A program made the translations under genes and the position numbers. Below, piece by piece: positions 29,324-37,714 of a stretch of DNA of 64,000 nucleotides; within the stretch, counting starts at the first letter, position 1; each line of letters begins with the position of its first letter. The notes beneath the pieces are model-generated. The model had not been told where the DNA came from. It did not search any database and worked only from the letters and a program-made list of their open reading frames with translations. The stretch is from an uncultured Gallionellaceae bacterium (GTDB lineage: Bacteria; Pseudomonadota; Gammaproteobacteria; Burkholderiales; Gallionellaceae). The stretch spans positions 1-64,000 of the forward strand of contig CAINCU010000013.1 of assembly GCA_903847155.1 (NCBI GenBank). Direction: 5' to 3'.

Positions 29324-32300
29324 TTGCAAATGAAAGACCTGTTCGGCGATCGGCTACCGACACCATCCATGCCCAAAAATATTGAAGCCGAGCAGCACAC
29401 GATCATGCTCGCCATGGCTTTGCTGTGGTCACCGCACCCGCGCACCACGGTGTTCAATCTGCTGCGTAAACTCGAATTCAAGCACAGCTCCGGCCGCTAC
29501 TTTACGCCGGAGGAAGTGAAGCAAACCAGCCAGCAGTTGCTTGCCAAAAAACTGGCTGTCGAATCGACGCAGCGCAATGGTTATTACAGTCTGGTGGATT
29601 CGCTGCGCAACACCTTGTACGAAGAATTGCTCGACACGGTGGGTGCCAAATTATTGCGCCGTGCCTTGTATGAAACCGAGGGCTATCACGTCCATCACAC
29701 TTTATATTCATGGCCGCTGTACGACCGTGATGCCACGGTAGCCGTGGTGCGACTGGCGCTGCTGACTCAGTCCACCCCGCAGGAAATCGAGCGCATGCAG
29801 GAGTTGATCGGGCGTTCGATGGATTGGCATGGCATTTTGTCCGCTGCACTGATACGGGGTTTTAACGAGGCTACTTTTGCCCGTATCGAGCCTGCCATTC
29901 GCTGGGATATTTGTTATTGGGCGATCTATGGATTATGCGTCGATTGGGATATTGATTTATTGCCGTTAGTCAATTGGACACTGGCACAAATGGAACACGC
30001 TTCCGCGCAAATGCCCATCCATTTACGCACCGCCATCGCGGAACTGTTGCTGCACCGGGGCGAGCGCGCTGCGGCACGCAAAGCACTGGATGGCCTCACC
30101 GGGGGCGCGGCGGAAGTGCTGCAGGCTTATGCGCTGGCGCAGCAAGGCAAATGGGCGGAAGCGCAAACACTGTTTGAAGCTGCATTGAAAAAACGCCAAG
30201 CCGAAGTCGGTGCGAAAAAACGCGTATTCCCGCTCAGTATTGCGTGGATTTATCCGCTGGTTTTGCTGGCGCAACAAACGCCAAAGCATCTGGAACTGGC
30301 GCGCAAATTCTGCATCGGCGAAGCGGGCAAGCGCGACCCGGACACCACTTCCGGTTGGGGGCAATGGGTACATGCCATCGACATCCGGCGTGGCGATGCC
30401 GAACCCGATCCGGCGCTATATCGGGCGGCGGAATACTACACAAAGCACATCAGCCTCGATCATTTGTGGCGTGTGCTGATCGCGGCATGGCTGGGCATGG
30501 ATGCCATGCGCGGTGCGGCAAAAGGCTATCGCAACGCGCTTGCCGCCATGGCGATAAACCAAAGCGGACACCTGAAACTGTGCGGCTTTAATTGGCTGGC
30601 GGAGATGGCGGAAGGTGCGGAAAGAATCATCAGCGGCGAAGATCCTCCCGCCGGATATTTTGTGGCGGGCAAAGCCGAACATTGGCGCGAAGTGCTGTCC
30701 GCCTTGCAGGCGCTGGGCAGCGAGGCGCCCGCAAAAAATGAAAGCGGCGAAAGCGTGCGCTTCATCTGGATGCTGGACATCGCCGGAGACGGTGCGCTGA
30801 AGGATATTCAGGCGATGGAACAGAAACGCGGCGCGCGCGGCTGGAACAAACCCAAGGAAATTTCCCTCGCCAAGATCGCGGGCAATCCGCACCTGTCGCC
30901 GTGGGATGCCAAAGTCGCCAACTGTATCCGCACCGAAAAATACGGCAGGCGCAATGCATATCTCGATTTGCCCAACGCGGTGCAGGCGCTGGTCGGTCAC
31001 CCGGCCATCGTGCTGAGCAGCAAGCCGGAACAGATCGTCGAACTGAGCGAAGGCACGCCGGAAATCGAAGTCATCCACAAGGGCGACAAGATCACGCTCA
31101 AGGTCACGCCGCCGCTGCGCGAAGGCGTCGGCAAGGAAAAATATTATTTCGATGCCGATGAGAAACGCGTGGACGAAGCCATGCGCCTGATCACGCTGGT
31201 GCAGGATTCGGCACAGCGTGTACGGCTGATTCGCTTTACGCCGTCGCAACGCCGCGCCGCACAATTGCTCGCGGAAAAAATCACTATTCCGTCCAGCGCG
31301 CAACAAGAATTGCAGACCGCGATGGAAGCATTGACCAGCCATTTCCAGTTGCAGGCCGACCATTTGCAAGCCTCGCGCGAAGTGCCCGCCGAGCCGCGTT
31401 TGCGCGCCGAGTTGTCGCCGTTGAACGACGGCCTGCTGTTGCGTCTGGTGGCGACACCGCTGGGCAATGAAGGGCCGCGTCTGGTGCCGGGCAGCGGGCG
31501 CAAGCGCCTGATGGCGCTGGTGGCGGGCGAGAGCATTGGCACCACGCGCGAACTGGAAGCGGAGCGCAAGCATCTGGATGCCGTGCTGGACGCGCTGCCG
31601 TTTCTGGAAAACTGCACGGGCGATAGCGAACAATGCGAATGGGATGTGGCCGAGCCGGAAGACGCGCTGGCGCTGGTGGAAGTGTTGCCCGCCCTGCCCG
31701 CCATCGCCGCGCTGGATTGGCCGAAAGGTAAAGCCGTGCGCGTGATTTCCGTGGATATGGCGCAAGTTTCGGTGCAAGTGAAATCGCAACGCGACTGGTT
31801 CAAGATCGAAGGCGAAGCCAAAGTCGATGAAGGCATGGTGTTCACCTTCGAGGCGTTGCTGGCCGCAGCAACCAGCAACAGCCGTTTCATCGCGATGGGC
31901 AACGGCGTGTATGCCGCGCTCACGCGCCGCCTCAAAGAGCGCCTGTCCGATCTGGCCTCGGTCAGCGAAACCAACAAGAGCGGCACGCACATTCCGCGTC
32001 TGGCGGCGGCGTGGATGGACGATGCGCTGCAAGGCATCAGCACCACTAGCGACAAAGAATTTTGCAACGCGATTGAAAAATTACGCGCCACACAAGAGCA
32101 AGCCGTCGCGTTACCTTCCACTTTGCAAGCCGAGCTGCGGCCCTATCAGGAAGACGGTTACGTGTGGGCATCGCGTCTGGCGCAGGCGGGCTTTGGTGCG
32201 TGTCTGGCCGACGACATGGGCTTGGGCAAAACCTTGCAGGCCTTAGCGCTGTTGCTGGCGCGCGCCGAATGTGGCCCGGCGCTGGTGATCGCACCTACCT

Positions 32301-33511
32301 CGGTGTGCGGCAACTGGATCGCCGAAGCCGCGCGCTTTGCGCCCAGCCTGAATTGTCATCTGTTCAGCGAAGTGGAGAGGGACGCGGTAATCAATGATGC
32401 CGCGGCGTTTGATGTGGTGGTGGTTTCCTACACTATGCTGCAACAGGCAGGCGAACAATTCGCCGCCAAACATTGGCACACGCTGATCGCCGATGAAGCG
32501 CAATTCATCAAGAACGCCACCACCAAACGCAGTCAGGCGGTGTTTGAACTGGATGCGGATTTTCGTCTCGCACTGTCCGGCACGCCGGTGGAAAATCGAC
32601 TGGCGGAATTGTGGTCCATCATGCGTTTCGCCAACCCCGGTTTGCTCGGCAGCATCAGCCGCTTCAACGAACGTTTCGCTGTTCCCATCGAGCGCGACAA
32701 AGACCGCGATGCGCAACACACGCTGCGCCGTTTGATCTCGCCCTTCCTGCTGCGCCGCACCAAAACCCAGGTACTGCAAGAGCTGCCGCCGCGCACCGAG
32801 CTGCTCATCAAAATTACGCCGAGCAAGGAAGAGGCAGCACACTACGAAGCGCTGCGCCGTCAGGCCATCGCCGAAGCGGACATGGCACTGGCCAGCGGCA
32901 AGGGCGGACAGGCACGCATGAACATCCTCGCCCAGCTCACCCGCTTGCGCCGCGCCGCCTGCGATCCGCGCATCGTCACCCCGGCGTTTCCGGCCATCGG
33001 CAGCAAAGTTCAAACCTTCACTGAACTTGCGGTGGAACTGGTCGCCAACGGCCACAAAGCGCTGGTGTTCAGCCAGTTCGTGGACTTCCTCACGCTGCTG
33101 CGCGAGGCACTGGATAAAGCGGGAGTCAGTTACCAATATCTGGACGGCGCCACCCCGGCCAGCGAACGCACCAAGCGCGTGGCGGCGTTTCAGGCGGGCA
33201 AATGTGATCTGTTTTTGATCAGCCTGAAAGCGGGCGGCTTTGGTTTGAACCTCACCGCCGCCGACTACGTGGTCATCACCGACCCGTGGTGGAATCCCGC
33301 TGCCGAAGACCAGGCCATGGGCCGCGCCCACCGCATGGGACAACTGCGCCCGGTCACCGTGTATCGTCTGGTGTTGCAAGGAACCGTAGAAGAACACATC
33401 GTCGGCCTGCACAACGACAAACGCGCCTTGGCGGAAAGCATTCTGGGCGAAGGCGATGCGGTCAATATTCCTTCTACCGAAGAGCTGGTTTCGTTGATTC
33501 GGGGGGACTAG
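29324..33511 (+). CDS. Large SNF2-family helicase (Swi2/Snf2 ATPase)
   Basis: At 1395 residues it is long for a bacterial SNF2 protein. The C-terminal third is the two-lobed ATPase, with Walker A DDMGLGKT near 964, DEAQ near 1055, SGTPVENRL, and motifs V/VI LKAGGFGLNLTAADYVVITDP and DQAMGRAHRMGQ. The N-terminal 900 residues contain helical repeat-like segments (about 200-320) and a region like the SWIM/SNF2-associated extension, with no nuclease seen. It should translocate on double-stranded DNA, perhaps clearing RNA polymerase as RapA does; that role is inference. The start could be TTG 29324 (AAGG five bases before) or ATG 29330. A huge antisense frame (30416-32032) is a shadow. Confidence 0.92.
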   Translation: MQMKDLFGDRLPTPSMPKNIEAEQHTIMLAMALLWSPHPRTTVFNLLRKLEFKHSSGRYFTPEEVKQTSQQLLAKKLAVESTQRNGYYSLVDSLRNTLYEELLDTVGAKLLRRALYETEGYHVHHTLYSWPLYDRDATVAVVRLALLTQSTPQEIERMQELIGRSMDWHGILSAALIRGFNEATFARIEPAIRWDICYWAIYGLCVDWDIDLLPLVNWTLAQMEHASAQMPIHLRTAIAELLLHRGERAAARKALDGLTGGAAEVLQAYALAQQGKWAEAQTLFEAALKKRQAEVGAKKRVFPLSIAWIYPLVLLAQQTPKHLELARKFCIGEAGKRDPDTTSGWGQWVHAIDIRRGDAEPDPALYRAAEYYTKHISLDHLWRVLIAAWLGMDAMRGAAKGYRNALAAMAINQSGHLKLCGFNWLAEMAEGAERIISGEDPPAGYFVAGKAEHWREVLSALQALGSEAPAKNESGESVRFIWMLDIAGDGALKDIQAMEQKRGARGWNKPKEISLAKIAGNPHLSPWDAKVANCIRTEKYGRRNAYLDLPNAVQALVGHPAIVLSSKPEQIVELSEGTPEIEVIHKGDKITLKVTPPLREGVGKEKYYFDADEKRVDEAMRLITLVQDSAQRVRLIRFTPSQRRAAQLLAEKITIPSSAQQELQTAMEALTSHFQLQADHLQASREVPAEPRLRAELSPLNDGLLLRLVATPLGNEGPRLVPGSGRKRLMALVAGESIGTTRELEAERKHLDAVLDALPFLENCTGDSEQCEWDVAEPEDALALVEVLPALPAIAALDWPKGKAVRVISVDMAQVSVQVKSQRDWFKIEGEAKVDEGMVFTFEALLAAATSNSRFIAMGNGVYAALTRRLKERLSDLASVSETNKSGTHIPRLAAAWMDDALQGISTTSDKEFCNAIEKLRATQEQAVALPSTLQAELRPYQEDGYVWASRLAQAGFGACLADDMGLGKTLQALALLLARAECGPALVIAPTSVCGNWIAEAARFAPSLNCHLFSEVERDAVINDAAAFDVVVVSYTMLQQAGEQFAAKHWHTLIADEAQFIKNATTKRSQAVFELDADFRLALSGTPVENRLAELWSIMRFANPGLLGSISRFNERFAVPIERDKDRDAQHTLRRLISPFLLRRTKTQVLQELPPRTELLIKITPSKEEAAHYEALRRQAIAEADMALASGKGGQARMNILAQLTRLRRAACDPRIVTPAFPAIGSKVQTFTELAVELVANGHKALVFSQFVDFLTLLREALDKAGVSYQYLDGATPASERTKRVAAFQAGKCDLFLISLKAGGFGLNLTAADYVVITDPWWNPAAEDQAMGRAHRMGQLRPVTVYRLVLQGTVEEHIVGLHNDKRALAESILGEGDAVNIPSTEELVSLIRGD

Positions 33512-33584
33512 CCCGCAAGCCAACAAATACGGGGATCTCCAACATACATATGATGCAGATCGCCTATTGACGGGCGTCTCCAGC
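33511..33584. repeat. Dispersed palindromic repeat, copy 5
   Basis: Begins GCCCGCAAGCCAAC directly at the helicase stop codon and ends CGCCTATTGACGGGCGTCTC. The middle has GGGGATCTCC and GCAGATC, which can pair with each other to make an inner stem. Confidence 0.82.
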
Positions 33585-33672
33585 CAGTTAACCCAAGATG
33601 GGCTACGCTTGTCGGATTCTACCTACCTGCGCATAATAAATTTTGTGCAATCATCTCCAAGGAAACCACACC

Positions 33673-34464
33673 ATGTCTCGCTGCATTTTCAATCTAACAC
33701 TCGCCTTCTCACTGTTGTTCATCGCCTTGTCCGCACAAGCATCCTCCTGCGATCCCGCGATGAAGGCGGATGTACAGAAGGTCAGCTATGAAGAATCCAA
33801 CTGCGCGAAGAAGGCGCTGGAAACATCAGACAACTTGGTGAAGGAAGCGGCCAAAGCAGAACAGCTCGGCGAGTCTGATCACATGTGCGGCGACCTATAT
33901 TCGGCGCTCATTCAATTGGACAAATACAAAGCAGGCGATTGGCGGGCAGAATTCAAATACATATCCAGCAAGGTCGATGCAGGTTATGCCGATGTGCTGG
34001 ATAAATTCATGAAAGCAAACTGCCGCCAAAAGATCGACCTCTATCGTCATCTGGCCGAAGAAGGCGATGCTTGGGGCATGTATAACCTGGGCAACAGTTA
34101 CCTCAAAGGAATCGGGGTGCCACAAAGTGATGCCGATGCCTTGGCGTGGTACCAAAAAGCGGCAGAGAAAAAATATACATCTGCATATCTCGCGCTCGGC
34201 ACCCTGTACAGCGACGGCGCCGCTTTTCAGGAAGACTATGCCACCGCCTTTGACTGGTTCATGCAAGCCGCCGCACAGGGTGACGCCAGCGCGCAATTCA
34301 CCGTGGCAAATATGTTCCGCAAAGGCGTAGGCGTGAAGCAGGATCTCGCCCAAGCGGCAGAGTGGTACAAAAAATCCGCAGAACAAAAACATCAAGGCGC
34401 CAAAGCAAAACTGGAAGAAATGTACAAAGCAGGAGAAGCCAAGAAGCCCAGTTCTTTCTGGTAG
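33673..34464 (+). CDS. Exported Sel1-repeat protein
   Basis: The 263-residue protein has a signal peptide (MSRCIFNLTLAFSLLFIALS, cleavage near AQA-SS). At least three Sel1-like repeats (about 130-255) follow: WGMYNLGNSYLKGIGVPQSD, SAYLALGTLYSDGAAF and SAQFTVANMFRKGVGVKQDL. Sel1 repeats mediate protein-protein contacts, often in the envelope or in signalling. The cysteine-containing N-terminal half has no family I recognise. AAGGAAACC precedes the ATG at 33673. Confidence 0.88.
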   Translation: MSRCIFNLTLAFSLLFIALSAQASSCDPAMKADVQKVSYEESNCAKKALETSDNLVKEAAKAEQLGESDHMCGDLYSALIQLDKYKAGDWRAEFKYISSKVDAGYADVLDKFMKANCRQKIDLYRHLAEEGDAWGMYNLGNSYLKGIGVPQSDADALAWYQKAAEKKYTSAYLALGTLYSDGAAFQEDYATAFDWFMQAAAQGDASAQFTVANMFRKGVGVKQDLAQAAEWYKKSAEQKHQGAKAKLEEMYKAGEAKKPSSFW

Positions 34465-34665
34465 GAAAACGCTGGTTTACCCAACCGTTCGCCCTGAGCC
34501 CTTCGATAAACTCAGGACAGGCCTGTTGAAGGGCTTTCGATTCAAATTGATTGTATGGCTGCTTCATCGAATGGGCGCAGGGGCGTCTGGCCATACACCC
34601 AAAATTAACGATTAGCCGCTACCTCGCATTCTGATGCATGCGCAACCACACCCCAATTGTAGCTA
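34465..34665. other. Intergenic stretch with a REP-like CCTGAG/CTCAGG hairpin
   Basis: No gene is seen. At 34485-34522 it carries CCGTTCGCCCTGAGCC followed by a CTCAGGACAGG arm. This is the widespread proteobacterial repeat related to GTTCGCCCTGAGCCTGTCG; a shorter copy lies at 43067-43091. It can form a CCTGAG/CTCAGG hairpin. Confidence 0.65.
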
Positions 34666-34852
34666 TTGACATAACCGCAGAAACTAAAATAAAGTTAGTC
34701 AACTTGCAAATCCGACATAACGCACATCGCACCGCACGCACGGTACGAGGCAGATGGCGGAATCCCCAGAACAAGGATGGCTGGCGCAAGACAAAATTTC
34801 CGCTCATGCGGAAACATGCTCACTTGCACAGCTCGTTCAAAAGGGGATTCAC
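34666..34852 (+). promoter_or_regulatory. Promoter-leader cassette B (upstream of the cysteine peptidase)
   Basis: TTGACA (34666-34671), 18-bp spacer, TAAAGT (34690-34695), then the block AACTTGCAAATCCG. The hairpin is TCG-C-ACCG / CGGT-A-CGA. GGAATCCCC and GGCTGGCGCAAG follow, with a local hairpin TTTCCGC/GCGGAAA. The leader ends AAAAGGGGATTCAC before an ATG at 34853. GAATCCCC is a perfect eight-base complement of the ribosome-binding GGGGATTC, so the leader could hide its own start site. Confidence 0.62.
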
Positions 34853-34923
34853 ATGTCACCTGAAACGCCTGCAATCCGCATCGCCTTGCAACTAACCGCA
34901 CCAGCCCGGAGGCTCGCACCATG
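34853..34923 (+). CDS. Short leader ORF coupled to the peptidase gene
   Basis: A 23-codon frame starts at the ATG following AAGGGGATTCAC at the end of cassette B and reads MSPETPAIRIALQLTAPARR then LAP. Its TGA overlaps the ATG of the peptidase gene as ATGA, so translation of the peptidase may depend on ribosomes that finish this leader peptide. The Shine-Dalgarno is strong and sits where the cassettes' other starts sit. Peptide function, if any, is unknown. Confidence 0.5.
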
Positions 34924-35688
34924 AGCCGCAAGATCAAGAAATACGGCTGGATACCCGACCTGCCAGATCAACGCGACCACCTCTACTCCGCGCCGCAACC
35001 AGTGCTAGCGAAGCTGCCGAAAAAAGTTGATCTGCGTCCCAAATGCCCTCCCGTCTTCAATCAAGGCGAGTTGGGCAGTTGCACCGCTAATGCCATTGCA
35101 GCGGCACACCAGTTCGACCAGATGAAGCAGAACAAGTCCAAGGCATTCACCCCCTCGCGGCTGTTCATCTACTACAACGAGCGCGAAATCGAAGGCACCA
35201 TCAATCAAGACTCCGGCGCGATGATCCGCGACGGCATCAAAAGCCTCGTCAAACAAGGCGCCGCGCCCGAAACCACATGGCCCTACGTCATCAGCAAATT
35301 CGCCACCAAGCCGCCAAAGAAATGCTTCGATGCAGGCTTGTCCAACCAAGCCCTGAGCTACCAGCGCCTGACACCCATCCTCTCGCAACTGAAAGGCTGC
35401 CTCGCCGCTGGCTACCCATTCGTGTTCGGCTTCTCGGTGTATGAAAGCTTCGAATCAGAAACCGTCACCCGCACCGGAAATGTCCCCATGCCGGTCGGCA
35501 GCACCGAAAAACAACTCGGCGGCCACGCCGTACTCGCCGTTGGTTATGACGATGCCAAACAATATTTCATCGTCAGAAATTCCTGGGGTGCAGGCTGGGC
35601 CATCAAGGGGTATTGCACTTTCCCGTATGCGTATTTGCTTGATGAGAATTTGTGTGATGACTTTTGGACGGTGAGGGTGGTGGAGTAG
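34921..35688 (+). CDS. Papain-like cysteine peptidase (C1 family)
   Basis: The 255-residue protein starts KIKKYGWIPDLPDQRDH, typical of bacterial C1 peptidases. The catalytic Cys is near residue 53 (NQGELGSCTANA), His near 202 (GGHAVLAVGYDD) and Asn near 220 (NSWGAGWAIKGY); the oxyanion Gln is in the NQGELGS stretch. All catalytic residues are present. There is no signal peptide and no obvious inhibitory propeptide beyond about 40 residues. It is preceded by GGAGG in the leader ORF and overlaps that ORF by ATGA. A four-gene envelope operon of unknown role follows about 100 bases later. Confidence 0.9.
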   Translation: MSRKIKKYGWIPDLPDQRDHLYSAPQPVLAKLPKKVDLRPKCPPVFNQGELGSCTANAIAAAHQFDQMKQNKSKAFTPSRLFIYYNEREIEGTINQDSGAMIRDGIKSLVKQGAAPETTWPYVISKFATKPPKKCFDAGLSNQALSYQRLTPILSQLKGCLAAGYPFVFGFSVYESFESETVTRTGNVPMPVGSTEKQLGGHAVLAVGYDDAKQYFIVRNSWGAGWAIKGYCTFPYAYLLDENLCDDFWTVRVVE

Positions 35689-35793
35689 AAATCGATACAA
35701 ATTGAAATAGGGCAGCTTCGCAATGCTTTTATACCGGGGCAAAGTGTTGTTGCCAACATAGCTTGGCAGCTGTTTTATTTATGGAGATACAAA

Positions 35794-36504
35794 ATGAGGA
35801 ACAATTTATTAGTTATATCAATAATGGCCATTCTAAGCGGCTGTGGAAGTTTGATGTCTCAAAAGGGAGCTGAGCTGGCACCTTCCCGTGTAACAGCGAC
35901 AACAGGTGAAATGATCACGTTGCCAGCACAGCTTAGAACTATTACAAACAAAACGTCAAAAGGAAGCTACATAAGCTGTGCAGAGCCAGGGCCAGATGTT
36001 GCCATGTCAGATACGTTCAAATTGATTACCGGAATAACAACGGACACTTCATCATCTGTCAACAACGGAAATGGTTCCTCGGCTAGTGCAGGAAATAAAA
36101 CAGGCTTAAATAACGACCTTCAAACCAGCACAGCCGCACTTGAATTAGCAGGCAGAACACAGACCGTCTTATTGGCAAGAGAGTTTCTCTACCGCACCTG
36201 TGAAGCGGCATCGAACGGATGGATTGAAAAAGAAGATGTCGTAAAAGCACACGACTCAATTCTTAAGAATATAACTACCCTCATAAATACTGACAACAAA
36301 AAAGCCGAGACGACCGCTGCCATAGCAGGGGCTGTAGCTACGCTGAAGTTCGATCCAAAACTATTAACCAATGCCGCTAATGTTGTTAATAGTGAGATAA
36401 GAGATGCCTGCACAAAAGATTTCGAGGCATGCTTATCCAAAACCGGGACAGACGAAAAAGCTAAAGGTATATGCAGAGCTAGTTTGAACAAATGCCTTGA
36501 TTGA
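35794..36504 (+). CDS. Lipoprotein of unknown function, first gene of a small envelope operon
   Basis: The 236-residue protein has a lipoprotein signal (MRNNLLVISIMAILSGC, lipobox LSGC with Cys at 17). The mature part is Thr/Ser/Asn-rich, with a glycine-serine stretch near 90-105, a helical middle, and a C-terminal cysteine-bearing stretch (IRDACTKDFEACLSKTG ... ICRASLNKCLD) that probably forms disulfides in the periplasm. No family recognised. GGAGATAC precedes the ATG. The DNA is visibly more AT-rich than neighbouring housekeeping genes, suggesting transfer. Confidence 0.75.
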   Translation: MRNNLLVISIMAILSGCGSLMSQKGAELAPSRVTATTGEMITLPAQLRTITNKTSKGSYISCAEPGPDVAMSDTFKLITGITTDTSSSVNNGNGSSASAGNKTGLNNDLQTSTAALELAGRTQTVLLAREFLYRTCEAASNGWIEKEDVVKAHDSILKNITTLINTDNKKAETTAAIAGAVATLKFDPKLLTNAANVVNSEIRDACTKDFEACLSKTGTDEKAKGICRASLNKCLD

Positions 36505-36515
36505 GGAGAGCTACG

Positions 36516-36710
36516 ATGAGCACATTTCGCAATACGGTATCAGCTATGGTTGGTAAAGAAGCTTATTTCCTATTAGGGGAAAAACCAATGAAGGCAACAA
36601 TAACCAAAATTAACGATGATTTGGCTGTACTCAAACTATCCGCCCCTACCTCAGGTTACTCTGAGCTTGCCATCCATATCGATATGATTATTTTAATTAC
36701 AGCGGCTTGA
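36516..36710 (+). CDS. Small protein of unknown function
   Basis: The 64-residue protein starts at the ATG at 36516 with GAGGAG six bases upstream; the in-frame TTG at 36501 is less likely. Predicted mostly beta (KATITKINDDLAVLKLSAP), it could be a small Sm- or SH3-like barrel, but no homology is claimed. It lies 11 bases after the lipoprotein gene, so co-transcription is likely. Confidence 0.62.
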   Translation: MSTFRNTVSAMVGKEAYFLLGEKPMKATITKINDDLAVLKLSAPTSGYSELAIHIDMIILITAA

Positions 36711-36729
36711 GGAATAAAAAAAGTGAAAA

Positions 36730-36772
36730 GGATCAGCATCACAATTTTTCCCAAAGAGTAGTGATGCTGACC
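36730..36772 (+). promoter_or_regulatory. Intra-operon hairpin
   Basis: TCAGCATCAC (36733-36742) is perfectly complementary to GTGATGCTGA (36761-36770) with an 18-base loop. GG and CC flank the stem for possible extension. No U-run follows, so it is more likely an RNA stability or processing site than a terminator. Confidence 0.6.
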
Positions 36773-36816
36773 CCAATATTTGCAATAACGATTGCGCAAA
36801 CTAGAGGAGATACCAT

Positions 36817-37107
36817 ATGAAAATGAAGAATCTTCTTGTAGGAACACTTCTACTAACTTCAAGCACAGGATTCGCGTCTACTGACCTCCCTGTTGGTAAT
36901 AACATTACGCGCAACGTACCCCATCCGCTGACCATTCCCGCTGATATTGCCGTTGACAAATCTGCCCCTGCCGCTTATGGAGAAATGGGAAATATTCGAA
37001 TTAGGCAACTTGAATCTGAGAATGATCAACTCAATAATCTTCTTCGCCTGCAAGAAGCTAAAATTAAACTTCTTGAGACAAGAATTAAAGATTTGGAGAA
37101 AAAATGA
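36817..37107 (+). CDS. Small exported coiled-coil protein
   Basis: The 96-residue protein has a signal peptide (MKMKNLLVGTLLLTSSTGFA, cleavage near residue 20). A Pro-rich stretch follows, then a C-terminal coiled coil (about 58-96) with leucine heptads: RIRQLESENDQLNNLLRL and KIKLLETRIKDLEKK. AGAGGAG precedes the ATG. The stop overlaps the next start as ATGA. It may form a periplasmic rod or trimer; no family recognised. Confidence 0.72.
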   Translation: MKMKNLLVGTLLLTSSTGFASTDLPVGNNITRNVPHPLTIPADIAVDKSAPAAYGEMGNIRIRQLESENDQLNNLLRLQEAKIKLLETRIKDLEKK

Positions 37108-37478
37108 ACGACCAGGAATATCAAAAAGCGCATGACAACTTGGATCGCCAAATCGAGCAAGCAAAACAAACGATCCCTACTGTTCAATCGACGACACCAG
37201 CCGAAACCACTTGGTGGTCAACAACCAATGCCATGACCATCAGTGCTTCCGTCTTAATCTTTGGTTTAATTATTTGTTTACTAGCTGCGATGCTTCTCCG
37301 CCAAGGCAAGAGTGCCGATAATGTTCTCAAGACTTTAGGAACCATACTGATTATCGTGGCTGCATTGTTCCTTGTTGTTGCCGGGTACAGCGATAGGCAA
37401 ATTTCGCCTGTAATTGGTTTGCTCGGCACTATTGCGGGCTACCTTCTAGGCAAAAACGGTACAGACAGCAAACCCTAA
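37104..37478 (+). CDS. Small membrane protein of unknown function
   Basis: The 124-residue protein has a polar N-terminal helix (about 1-40) and three membrane segments (about 45-66, 77-95 and 101-117) that end GLLGTIAGYLLGKNG. The glycine-rich last helix and small size recall holin- or YtjB-like proteins, but this is resemblance only. GGAG precedes the ATG. It is the last gene of the operon that includes the lipoprotein and coiled-coil proteins. Confidence 0.72.
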   Translation: MNDQEYQKAHDNLDRQIEQAKQTIPTVQSTTPAETTWWSTTNAMTISASVLIFGLIICLLAAMLLRQGKSADNVLKTLGTILIIVAALFLVVAGYSDRQISPVIGLLGTIAGYLLGKNGTDSKP

Positions 37479-37641
37479 CCAGAGTGCTGAAAGAGCATCA
37501 TCACAATATTTCCGGGGCACAAAATGGACACCAATGAGAACAGTCGATTAGATTGTCGTGGTTCGCATTTCTTTTCGCGCCAAGAATGATATACGCCCAA
37601 TCTATCCGCAACGCCTGTTGAAGCAAATCCGGGACACAAAT

Positions 37642-37669
37642 AAAAAGGCGACCTCCCGGCCGCCTTTTT
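37642..37669. terminator. Bidirectional rho-independent terminator
   Basis: AAAAAGGCGACC / GGCCGCCTTTTT with loop TCCC has A-run and T-run on opposite sides, so it can stop transcription from the envelope operon (plus) and from the OB-fold protein gene (minus). The sequence before it (CCGGGACACAAATAAA) resembles that before the terminator at 46454. Confidence 0.85.
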
Positions 37670-37714
37670 ATTTCCAACACACGCATCCTAAAACATGCGC
37701 AGTGCCGCTACTGC

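Noticed and set aside
30416-32032. 538-codon ORF antisense to the SNF2 helicase gene
   Set aside because: It lies wholly inside a gene with strong domain evidence on the other strand; the His/Arg/Gln-rich translation has no recognisable motif and is typical of a GC-rich coding shadow.
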